Assembly: GCF_937863595.1 (NCBI RefSeq)
Contig: NZ_CALMGQ010000159.1
Location: forward strand, 1 to 64,000
Direction of reading: 5' to 3'
Length of the DNA: 64,000 nucleotides
DNA from: an uncultured Cytophaga sp.
GTDB lineage: Bacteria; Bacteroidota; Bacteroidia; Cytophagales; Cytophagaceae
In this document: positions 25,307 to 32,989 of the stretch, piece after piece
How the letters are laid out: each line of letters begins with the position of its first letter
How positions within the stretch are numbered: the stretch's first letter is position 1
The notes under the pieces: model-generated
Told to the model about the DNA's origin: nothing
The model's database searches: none
What the model saw: the letters and a program-made list of their open reading frames with translations, nothing else
Translations under genes and position numbers: made by a program

Positions 25307-27652
25307 TTATTTTTTATTTATTTTTAATTGAAGGGACGTATAATACAATCGCCCTGGAATAGAAGAAATGTATTGAGGGTTTTTATAATTAAAGACATTA
25401 TCCATACCTACTTGTAAGGTAAACCAGGATGTAATTGTTTTTCCAACAGACATATTTGCCAACCAATATCCCTTTACGTATTCATTATCTACATCTAAAA
25501 TCAAGTTGCCATTCATATCACCAAATCCATATCGACCTCTATAAATGGCACGTATAGAAGCACTCCAACCCGTATTTTTATTTAAATAAAATAATTTAAA
25601 ATTCGCCATGTGCTTGGATCTATTAAATAACCCGCCATATTCTTTTTCTGAAATAATAGAAGTAACATAGGTAATAGGATCACGCGCATAATATTGCCCT
25701 TCTGCAATATCTTTAACAACTTCTTTATTTTTTGCTATCAAATATTGATAGCCTGCACTTATAGAAAAATGCTTATGAAACTGATATGCTAAATTTGTTT
25801 CAACACCTTGCGTAAATACTTTGGAAACATTATAATAAGTATACACCGATTGCCCGTTGGTTTTCATTGCAATGGCAGATGTTTCAATCATATCATTTAT
25901 ATCATTTCTGAAAACATTCAATTGCCAATTCATTTTTTTAGAGAAGTCAACATTCCAACCCACGTTTATAGCTACAGAACGCTCTGCAGTGATAGGTTTT
26001 AAAGTAGTTGGATCAATGAATGTTTGAGCAATCAAACCTTGTTGTTCCAACTGGGTGTATTGTGCCAAGACCTCCTCCGACCCAAATACACTATAACCTG
26101 CAACAGGATTTGTGAAATTGAGATATAGCTGGCGAAAGTCTGGGGCTTTAAAACCTTTTCCGACTGAAGCGCGGAATGTAATTTTTTTCGTAGCATTGTA
26201 TTTAATAGATAACTTCGGACTCAATTGTTTTCCATACACACTGTGCACATCGTACCTAAATCCTGCAATAATATTAATCTTCGATAGTGGTTTCCAATCG
26301 TGTTGTACATAATAAAATGTACTATTGAATCTTTTTTTATCGGTATAACGCGTTGCACTTACAGATTCGAAGGTTACACCCGCGCCAAGTATGGTTTCAT
26401 TTTTTTTATTCCAAGTTTTAGATCCAATCAACTCCGGTCGATTAAACGTTTGATTGAAATAACTATCATCGTACAAACTACCATCCGCAATATTTGTCAT
26501 AACAGCACTCGTATGATAAAAGGTGGAATACATTTTTAATAAAAGGCGTGTATTTGAATTAAGTGAATAAGAAATTTGAGGTAATAGATTCCAATCATAT
26601 TGATTCCCTACTTGATTGATCTTATAATCAATCCCATTTTCTGAAAAAGAAATATTTGAATTCTGATCTTCGAAAAAACCACGTGCAAATAGCGATGCCT
26701 TCAGCCTTGGGTTAAAACGATACGCTACTTTTTGTTGCAGTGTATAATTGTGATATGCAGGGACTGTTTTATCTTCCGTATCTGGAACTAAATCATAACC
26801 TGAAGTTGAATATCTATTGGCAAATGCAGAGTAACTAAACTTCTTTGTGCGAAAAAAACCATCCAATGAAACATCACTCGTATTATTTGTACCGTAGCGT
26901 GTACGAAGTCCAACACCGGCTTTTTCTGTTGGCTCTTGTGTAATTATGTTGATGACACCTGCTAAAGCTTCGCTTCCATATAAACTAGAAGAAGGGCCTT
27001 TAACAATTTCAATTTGTTTGATATTACCAACAGTCATTCTAGATAAATCAAAAGTTCCAGCTGTTCTGCCTATTAATGGAGCACCATCAATCATAATCAT
27101 GGTATACTCTGGATTGAAACCTTGCAATTGAATTCCCGTTCCGTGATCGTTAATAATAGCCAAACCCGTTTGCTCTTGTAATACTTCACTTAGGCGCATA
27201 GAACCCATTTGCTTTATTTGGCTTTCTGTAATAATCGTAACCGGTATGGGAGAATCTTGAATACTTTTTTCTGTTTGCGTTCCTGTAACAACAATTTCAG
27301 GTTGATCTGATTTGGCTTGCGTATGTAAAACTATTTCATGAACTTGATCTGAATGCACATCCACCAATTGCTCTACTGTTTCAAACCCTAGTTGAGCAAA
27401 GACCACCGTATATTTTCCAGGCTTAACAGCATGTATGCAGAATATGCCTTTTGAATCGCAATTAGTTCCCATTGATGTTCCCTTCAAATAAACCAAAGCA
27501 AACTCGACAGGTTGTGAACTATCCGAAACAATTTTACCTTTAATGATTCCGTTTTGAGCAAATGCTGAAATGGAACTAAATAAGGCAATGATTAAAATGA
27601 TATGTATAAATAGCTTTTTGATAATCTTATTATTTAGATTGATTCTAAACAA
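25307..27652 (-). CDS. hmuR: TonB-dependent haem receptor
   Basis: A 781-residue outer-membrane receptor. Order of parts: signal peptide to about residue 32 (AFAQ), carboxypeptidase-regulatory-like domain (about 34-115), plug (about 125-235, with the VLQEQTGLAI and MIDGAPLIGR blocks), then a 22-strand barrel ending in LQLKINKK. No ATG precedes the signal peptide in this frame; TTG at 27652 is the only usual start codon between the upstream stop and the signal peptide. It heads the nine-gene haem operon, which continues with gaps of 2-43 bases or overlaps to hmuS. Confidence 0.88.
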   Translation of the reverse strand: MFRINLNNKIIKKLFIHIILIIALFSSISAFAQNGIIKGKIVSDSSQPVEFALVYLKGTSMGTNCDSKGIFCIHAVKPGKYTVVFAQLGFETVEQLVDVHSDQVHEIVLHTQAKSDQPEIVVTGTQTEKSIQDSPIPVTIITESQIKQMGSMRLSEVLQEQTGLAIINDHGTGIQLQGFNPEYTMIMIDGAPLIGRTAGTFDLSRMTVGNIKQIEIVKGPSSSLYGSEALAGVINIITQEPTEKAGVGLRTRYGTNNTSDVSLDGFFRTKKFSYSAFANRYSTSGYDLVPDTEDKTVPAYHNYTLQQKVAYRFNPRLKASLFARGFFEDQNSNISFSENGIDYKINQVGNQYDWNLLPQISYSLNSNTRLLLKMYSTFYHTSAVMTNIADGSLYDDSYFNQTFNRPELIGSKTWNKKNETILGAGVTFESVSATRYTDKKRFNSTFYYVQHDWKPLSKINIIAGFRYDVHSVYGKQLSPKLSIKYNATKKITFRASVGKGFKAPDFRQLYLNFTNPVAGYSVFGSEEVLAQYTQLEQQGLIAQTFIDPTTLKPITAERSVAINVGWNVDFSKKMNWQLNVFRNDINDMIETSAIAMKTNGQSVYTYYNVSKVFTQGVETNLAYQFHKHFSISAGYQYLIAKNKEVVKDIAEGQYYARDPITYVTSIISEKEYGGLFNRSKHMANFKLFYLNKNTGWSASIRAIYRGRYGFGDMNGNLILDVDNEYVKGYWLANMSVGKTITSWFTLQVGMDNVFNYKNPQYISSIPGRLYYTSLQLKINKK
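27633..27649 (-). promoter_or_regulatory. Iron-type operator overlapping start of haem receptor
   Basis: The palindrome TTTAG-N7-CTAAA is perfect in its fixed bases. It begins 5 bases downstream of a TAnnTTTG box and covers codons 2-7 of the receptor frame. A repressor here would block promoter clearance for the whole operon. Confidence 0.7.
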
Positions 27653-27654
27653 TA

Positions 27655-27662
27655 CAAAAGTA
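27655..27662 (-). promoter_or_regulatory. Promoter -7 box TACTTTTG of the haem operon
   Basis: On the minus strand TACTTTTG fits the Bacteroidota -7 consensus TAnnTTTG. A TTG lies 20 bases further upstream, fitting the -33 element. Transcription would start within a few bases of the TTG start codon of the receptor, so the message is nearly leaderless. Confidence 0.7.
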
Positions 27663-27751
27663 GATTCTTAAATTGAAGGCTGCAATACTTAAAAAAGTGG
27701 GTTTTTGTATACCAAAAAAACAGTAGTACACTACCCTAATTAACTGAATAA

Positions 27752-28390
27752 TTAAGAACGAGAAACAATTTTATTATCTAAAGCCCAAATTATCAAATCT
27801 GTAGACTTTTTAACACCTGCTTTTTTCATAATATTTCTACGGTGCGTAGCGATCGTCTTTTCACTAATAAATAAAATATCTGCTATTTGTTCGTTTGACC
27901 TTCCTTTACAGATGTAGCGTAAAACTTCTAATTCCCTGTCGGAAAAGCTAAAATCTGAAGTGGCATTATTTAAAAGTCCTTTTAATAAAAGTTGCGTAAT
28001 ATCCCCCACAAAATATTCTTTGTTATTATGTACTTGCTGTATAGCATATAACAACTCTTCTTTTAAAACATTTTTTCTTAAAAACCCTGTTACTCCAGCC
28101 CGAACAGCCATAACTAAGGGTAATTCACAGTCACAGTCTGAAATAATTAGAAATTTTAACCTTGGATGTTTGAGCTTTAAATCTTGAATAAGATCACGAA
28201 CGGGTTCTTTACATAAATTCAATTCAAAAATAAGCACATTTGGATTAGAAGAATCAATATTATTATGCAAATGAACCAAATCGCTCGATTCTCCAACAAT
28301 TTGAATGTGCTCCGCCCCCGCTAATGTTCCTTTAACACCCTCTCTAATAAGATAATGCTCGTCTGCTATAAATACTTTTATATTATCCAT
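27752..28390 (-). CDS. NarL/LuxR-type response regulator with Glu at the phospho-site
   Basis: A 212-residue regulator: receiver domain (about 1-122) and LuxR-type HTH (about 145-208; FSFSDRELEVLRYICKGRSNEQIA, then ISEKTIATHRRNIMKKAGV). In the receiver the acidic pair is AD-E (10-11), the switch Lys is in LRKN, but the phospho-acceptor position reads LIFELNL, so Glu-56 replaces Asp. It may be permanently active or controlled without phosphorylation. No histidine kinase is adjacent. Its promoter carries the same operator as the haem operon that follows it, so iron-linked expression is likely. Confidence 0.85.
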   Translation of the reverse strand: MDNIKVFIADEHYLIREGVKGTLAGAEHIQIVGESSDLVHLHNNIDSSNPNVLIFELNLCKEPVRDLIQDLKLKHPRLKFLIISDCDCELPLVMAVRAGVTGFLRKNVLKEELLYAIQQVHNNKEYFVGDITQLLLKGLLNNATSDFSFSDRELEVLRYICKGRSNEQIADILFISEKTIATHRRNIMKKAGVKKSTDLIIWALDNKIVSRS

Positions 28391-28405
28391 ACTACATTCA
28401 TACTA

Positions 28406-28422
28406 TTTAGAATTAGTCTAAA
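28406..28422 (-). promoter_or_regulatory. Iron-type operator at response regulator promoter
   Basis: Perfect TTTAG-N7-CTAAA, extended to ATTTAG...CTAAAT. It begins 3 bases downstream of the TACATTTG promoter box on the minus strand, the same geometry as at the haem receptor. Confidence 0.7.
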
Positions 28423-28425
28423 TGG

Positions 28426-28433
28426 CAAATGTA
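28426..28433 (-). promoter_or_regulatory. Promoter -7 box TACATTTG of the response regulator
   Basis: TACATTTG on the minus strand matches TAnnTTTG and lies 36 bases before the ATG. No well-placed TTG was found for the -33 element; a T-rich run lies closer than usual. Confidence 0.55.
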
Positions 28434-28449
28434 GCATATATTAAGCAAA

Positions 28450-28492
28450 AATCCTTGCACTATTTAGAACTAGACTAAATAATACAAGGATT
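28450..28492. promoter_or_regulatory. Second operator nested in a hairpin
   Basis: A second perfect TTTAG-N7-CTAAA (28463-28479) is framed by further complementary arms AATCCTTG (28450-28457) and CAAGGATT (28485-28492). It lies just past the siderophore operon stop codon and upstream of the response regulator promoter. It could serve as a distal operator, a terminator, or both. Confidence 0.6.
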
Positions 28493-28518
28493 AATATTAC
28501 ATGGAAAAACCATGTTTA

Positions 28519-30342
28519 TTAACAAGAAGAGACTCTGTTTTCGGCTGCAGGATTTGTAAGCACGCCACAAATTTCTGGAACTGGAATTGATGCTTCTTCC
28601 GAGTATCCATAGGTTAATAATCGAACCCGATTAATACAAACCCGAATAAATTCAGGAACAAATAAATCGAATTGTTCGTAGCGATCTTTTAATTCGGGAT
28701 GTTGTTTTTGATACCCATCTATAACTTCGGCAACATTTTTCCAAAATACTTTTTCGTCTAAGCCCACATAACTATGGAACACATTTGATAAATACCTAAA
28801 TACTCCATCAAACACACCCGATAAAATAAATAGTGTAGCATATTCATCATCAATATCTCGTAAAATATGTTGGGCTTCTTTTGGAGCTTCTTTTTTCCCA
28901 TCTTGTGTCAGAACAATTTCTTCTACAAAATCTTTAATGATAATGCGAACGGGAACATAATCCTGAATTACCAAAATTGTATTCTCACCATGGGGACTGA
29001 AGAAAAATTTATGCTGATAGAAAATATGAAGTATCGGCGTTAAGTATGCGTTCAAATAGCTCTTCAACCAATGTTCAGCAGTTAAGCCCGACTTACGTAT
29101 CATTTCGGCTGTAAACGATTTTCCGTTTTCATCCACATACAGCAACGATGCCATGGTCATGATGCGTTCGCCTTCATTCAAATAGTTTGAAGCACTCTCT
29201 CTCCAAATTGCACCCAATAATTCTTTGTAATGATACGGACCATTTTCAACTTGTTCGTAATGTTTATGCTTATAGCCAATTGTTGCTACTTCACCTAGCA
29301 ATGTAAATCCAAGTCGTTTCAGAAAAGGATCTGTCATTAACTTACTTTTTACCCAGGTTGTTATAAAAGGTGCAATTGAAAGTTTCGCCGGGGATAATCC
29401 GCGGTATACAGATGTATTTAAAATTGAGATTGCCGTTTTAACATACATTTTTTCTGGTTTGTCAATATTGAAAAATGTTCGAATTGACTGTTGCGGCGCA
29501 TAGCTATCATTCCCTTTTCCAAGCGGTATGATGTATTGATTGGCAATATCGCCTGCAAATAAAAATGTCAATTTATGTTTCCATTGCCATTCGTGCACAG
29601 GTAAAAATAAATAATCATTCGGATCCACTTCATGCGAAAAAAGTACGGCATTAAACGCATCCTGCAGATCAATGCCCAATTCCTCTTGCATCAAACGTGG
29701 GTAATCGTACTCACAAGTATGTGCATATAATGCCTTGTTTTTGTGAACACCCAACCAAAATAAGCTTGTCATCTTACTCGCTTCGGGTACAAAATCTAAA
29801 TAATCTTCATAGCTAAAACCAATACGTCCCTTATTAACTGTAGCCCAGGGATGTCCATCCATTTGGTGTTCAATAACCGTGTACGTAGCATCAATTAAAA
29901 GATGTGCATCAATCCTGCCTTGTGCTAAAATAAATGCATCGGCGTATAAGGTATTATATGTTTCTTCAATAAATTTTGATAGTGTTAATGGTTTTACACC
30001 AAGTGTTTCCTTCATATCTAAAAAGAATTGAATAACATCTACCTTAGATTCCGGCTTATCATTTACATATTTAACAACCGAACTGGGATCAAGATGCCAA
30101 TAATCCATCGCGCGGTACTCTCCAGAAAATGTATAATAAACAGTAGGGCTATCTGTCGCCAATTGAAAATTTACACGTGCTGTTTCTGTTTTAGTTCGTA
30201 CAGGTTGGATCAAACATTCATGTAAAAATTCGGAAAATACTTTTGTAATATGTTTGCGGTTGACCCGATTCCAGACATCTTTTTTAAGGTGTTTAATACC
30301 TGTCTGAATATCATGACCAATTAAATTATCGGAATGATTCAT
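28519..30342 (-). CDS. NIS siderophore synthetase, AlcC/DesD (type C) like
   Basis: A 607-residue IucA/IucC-family enzyme that adenylates a carboxylate and forms amide bonds with a hydroxamate amine. It has the type C text: GHPWATVNKGRIGF (about 165), PVHEWQWKHKL (about 248), QQSIRTFFN (about 283), YVKTAISILNTSVYRGLSP and SPHGENTILVIQD (about 443), then CINRVRL near the end. AlcC and DesD work on N-acyl-N-hydroxy diamines. It is the last gene of the minus-strand siderophore operon and overlaps the MFS gene by 17 bases. Confidence 0.9.
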   Translation of the reverse strand: MNHSDNLIGHDIQTGIKHLKKDVWNRVNRKHITKVFSEFLHECLIQPVRTKTETARVNFQLATDSPTVYYTFSGEYRAMDYWHLDPSSVVKYVNDKPESKVDVIQFFLDMKETLGVKPLTLSKFIEETYNTLYADAFILAQGRIDAHLLIDATYTVIEHQMDGHPWATVNKGRIGFSYEDYLDFVPEASKMTSLFWLGVHKNKALYAHTCEYDYPRLMQEELGIDLQDAFNAVLFSHEVDPNDYLFLPVHEWQWKHKLTFLFAGDIANQYIIPLGKGNDSYAPQQSIRTFFNIDKPEKMYVKTAISILNTSVYRGLSPAKLSIAPFITTWVKSKLMTDPFLKRLGFTLLGEVATIGYKHKHYEQVENGPYHYKELLGAIWRESASNYLNEGERIMTMASLLYVDENGKSFTAEMIRKSGLTAEHWLKSYLNAYLTPILHIFYQHKFFFSPHGENTILVIQDYVPVRIIIKDFVEEIVLTQDGKKEAPKEAQHILRDIDDEYATLFILSGVFDGVFRYLSNVFHSYVGLDEKVFWKNVAEVIDGYQKQHPELKDRYEQFDLFVPEFIRVCINRVRLLTYGYSEEASIPVPEICGVLTNPAAENRVSSC

Positions 30343-31492
30343 ATCTATGATGTTTGCGTTTAAATGAGATACTTGTGATTATAATTATTGAAAGAAAGAA
30401 TAAAGATATAAGGAATGCAATATCAAACTGAACAGCTAAGCCAAGTACTGCAATTTGACTACCTGTATACAATGGCGCTATGAGATAAGCAGTATTCTGA
30501 ATTGCGTGAATTAAGCCATACCATACAGCAACATGTCCGCTACTTACTGATTCAAAAAATAACAAATCGAGATACACACATAAATAGAACAACAAAAATC
30601 CATACACAATCCGAATAAGGCATGTAAGTATAAATAGCATTTCAAATTGTTGCGCATATACACTGGCTGCGAAACAAAAGGCAATAATCATCATGGTTGC
30701 ATTTGAGGGCAAACGGCTTTCTTTTTTAAAAATAAAATAGAAAAGAATAACAGAGAAACTAGGCAGTATAAATAAACAGCCTGCTTCTAAAATAGTATAT
30801 CGGTAGTTTATTTGATTCAAAATAAAATCAGTATAAAAAGGTCGAAGTGTTGTTGATACGAAATAGATAAAAAACGTAAGGATGGCAATCCGAATAAATG
30901 TATAAGCAGATATAGAATATTCTTTGCGATCAATATTTTCAGTAGCTGCAAGCACAGTATTCGGAACTAAAAAATAATAGCTGATAACCATCTGTAAAAA
31001 ATCAAATGCAGCTATTATAAAAAATATATGTTGAATATTAAATTGTTGGATCCAGAGACTACTTATTAAGGCAGAACAGATCATGCCTACATTTAAAATA
31101 ATCCCCAGTATACTAATCTCTTTATATCTTGAACAGCTGTGCTGAATAAGATGCGGATAAATAAGTAGGTAGCTTGCTTTAAAAAAAACCATCAGTAACG
31201 ATAACACTAAAAATAATGTATAGCTGTTACAATATGCAGAGGCAATGCATATAATACCTGCCATACCTTGCGTACATACAAGTATGTTTCTTAAAGAATA
31301 TCGTTTACTGACAATTGCCCAAATAGGATATGCACCCATAAATACAATTCTACAGGCTGCAATATACCAACCCACAGTATTGGAATCCTGTATATCAAAC
31401 ACCTGTTTGAAATACATAGGATAGTATGGTGCAAGTAATGATTCTGCAAAAATTGCGAGAAACGAAATGATAAATAAGATAGAACGATTCAT
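30326..31492 (-). CDS. MFS transporter of the siderophore operon
   Basis: A 388-residue membrane protein with about twelve helices and major-facilitator layout; the N-terminal half has AESLLAPYYPMYFKQVF and an RIVFMGAYPIWAIVSKRYSLR loop between helices 2 and 3. Its place between the monooxygenase and the second synthetase suggests export of the finished siderophore, or import of the iron complex as for RhtX. Sequence alone does not decide which. Confidence 0.8.
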   Translation of the reverse strand: MNRSILFIISFLAIFAESLLAPYYPMYFKQVFDIQDSNTVGWYIAACRIVFMGAYPIWAIVSKRYSLRNILVCTQGMAGIICIASAYCNSYTLFLVLSLLMVFFKASYLLIYPHLIQHSCSRYKEISILGIILNVGMICSALISSLWIQQFNIQHIFFIIAAFDFLQMVISYYFLVPNTVLAATENIDRKEYSISAYTFIRIAILTFFIYFVSTTLRPFYTDFILNQINYRYTILEAGCLFILPSFSVILFYFIFKKESRLPSNATMMIIAFCFAASVYAQQFEMLFILTCLIRIVYGFLLFYLCVYLDLLFFESVSSGHVAVWYGLIHAIQNTAYLIAPLYTGSQIAVLGLAVQFDIAFLISLFFLSIIIITSISFKRKHHRYESFR

Positions 31493-31653
31493 TCATAATT
31501 CGTTACATTCTTACACGTAATTGGTCGAAAAGACACAAACACGGAGCAAAAACGGTTCATTACTTCTTTTTTAATAACATGCATGTGGTTTGCAAAAAAG
31601 GCACAACGATGGTCACTTGAAATAATAATTAATAATAGGAGACGGTTCATCAA

Positions 31654-32988
31654 TTAGTTTTTATTAACAAAGAGTTCTGCAATTTCATTGACCAATGGAG
31701 TTGCTGTGAAATTCTGAAATGCAATACGTTTTTCAACTTTATAGTATTCGTACCCTAAGATTGTATTAATAATACTGGCGTTTCGATAAGCGCCCATACC
31801 CAAATCTGGCGTCACAAAACCATGTGTATACAATTCTCCATTCTGAATAAAAATGGTATTATTACCCTTATCAATCGAGTAATTACGGGCTGTAAGATAT
31901 TTACCGCTTTCGGTAACATTGATCAGCGACCGAATTGCATCCAAACATTTCGGTATGCTGTAACTATATCCTGTTGCTAATATTACGGCATCGGTTACGT
32001 TGGTAAAACCACGCTCCTGCTGAGTGTGATAAAAGTGCAAACGAATACGCTTATCAGGAGTTTCTTCCATGGAAAGCAATTCAGAGCAAGGAGATAAGGT
32101 TACAGGTAAGTTTTCTTCGTCTACACTTTGCTGATAGAGCGTATCATAAATACTATTTATCAGATCGTAATTAATTCCTTTGTACAAGGAATTTTGCCCT
32201 TTAAGAATCGATTCACGTTTAGATGCTGGCAATGCATGGTAATGATCTACATATTCCGGCGACGTTAACTCAAGCGTCAACTTCGAATATTCCATTGGAA
32301 AGAAACGATCCGGTCTGCTAAACCAATTCAATTCTGCTTCTTCATTTCGGTTTTGAAGCAGGTCGTTAAATACCTCAGCAGCACTTTGTCCAGAGCCAAT
32401 CACCGTTACAGATTTGCGCGCTGAAAATTCTTTTTTATTCAATAAATAATCGGATGCATGACACACATACTGTGCATACTCCGGTTTTACATAAGAAGGA
32501 AGTTTTGGCGTATTACCAACACCGAGCACAATATTTTTTGTTGTATACCAATTCGCTTCGTCTGTAATAGAATTCTGTATCAGTACACTATATAGTTTAC
32601 TGGTTTCATCATAGCTTATCGTAACAACTTCGTGCCCAAACCAGCAGTTTTCTAATTGACTCAATACCCATTGGCAGTATTTATTGTATTCTTTTCTCAG
32701 CATGAAGAAATCTTCTCGTATATAAAATTTATACAAGCGATCAACTTCTTTTAAATAATTCAAAAAACTAAACGGACTGCTTGGGTTGGCCATTGTTACA
32801 AGATCCGCCAAAAACGGAACTTGTAAGGTAGCATCATCAAACATCAAACCGGCATGCCAGTTAAATTCTTTTTTCCGATCAATAAATAAACAAGTAAGAT
32901 CTTTGATTGGATGTGTCAATGCGGCAAGACCCAAATTAAAGGGGCCAATACCAACACCAATGATATCATATATAACTTCTCTACTCAT
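31654..32988 (-). CDS. Diamine/ornithine/lysine N-monooxygenase (RhbE/AlcA/IucD type)
   Basis: A 444-residue FAD- and NADPH-dependent enzyme that hydroxylates the free amine of a diamine or amino acid. The FAD motif is IIGVGIGPFNLGLAAL (about 9-24), the substrate loop is LQVPFLADLVTMANPSSPFSFLNYL, the NADPH motif is VTVIGSGQSAAEVF (about 194) and the closing motif is DAVILATGYSY (about 336). With the neighbouring decarboxylase and AlcB-like domain the expected substrate is a decarboxylated diamine such as cadaverine, putrescine or diaminopropane. It starts 1 base after the fusion gene ends. Confidence 0.92.
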   Translation of the reverse strand: MSREVIYDIIGVGIGPFNLGLAALTHPIKDLTCLFIDRKKEFNWHAGLMFDDATLQVPFLADLVTMANPSSPFSFLNYLKEVDRLYKFYIREDFFMLRKEYNKYCQWVLSQLENCWFGHEVVTISYDETSKLYSVLIQNSITDEANWYTTKNIVLGVGNTPKLPSYVKPEYAQYVCHASDYLLNKKEFSARKSVTVIGSGQSAAEVFNDLLQNRNEEAELNWFSRPDRFFPMEYSKLTLELTSPEYVDHYHALPASKRESILKGQNSLYKGINYDLINSIYDTLYQQSVDEENLPVTLSPCSELLSMEETPDKRIRLHFYHTQQERGFTNVTDAVILATGYSYSIPKCLDAIRSLINVTESGKYLTARNYSIDKGNNTIFIQNGELYTHGFVTPDLGMGAYRNASIINTILGYEYYKVEKRIAFQNFTATPLVNEIAELFVNKN

Positions 32989-32989
32989 G

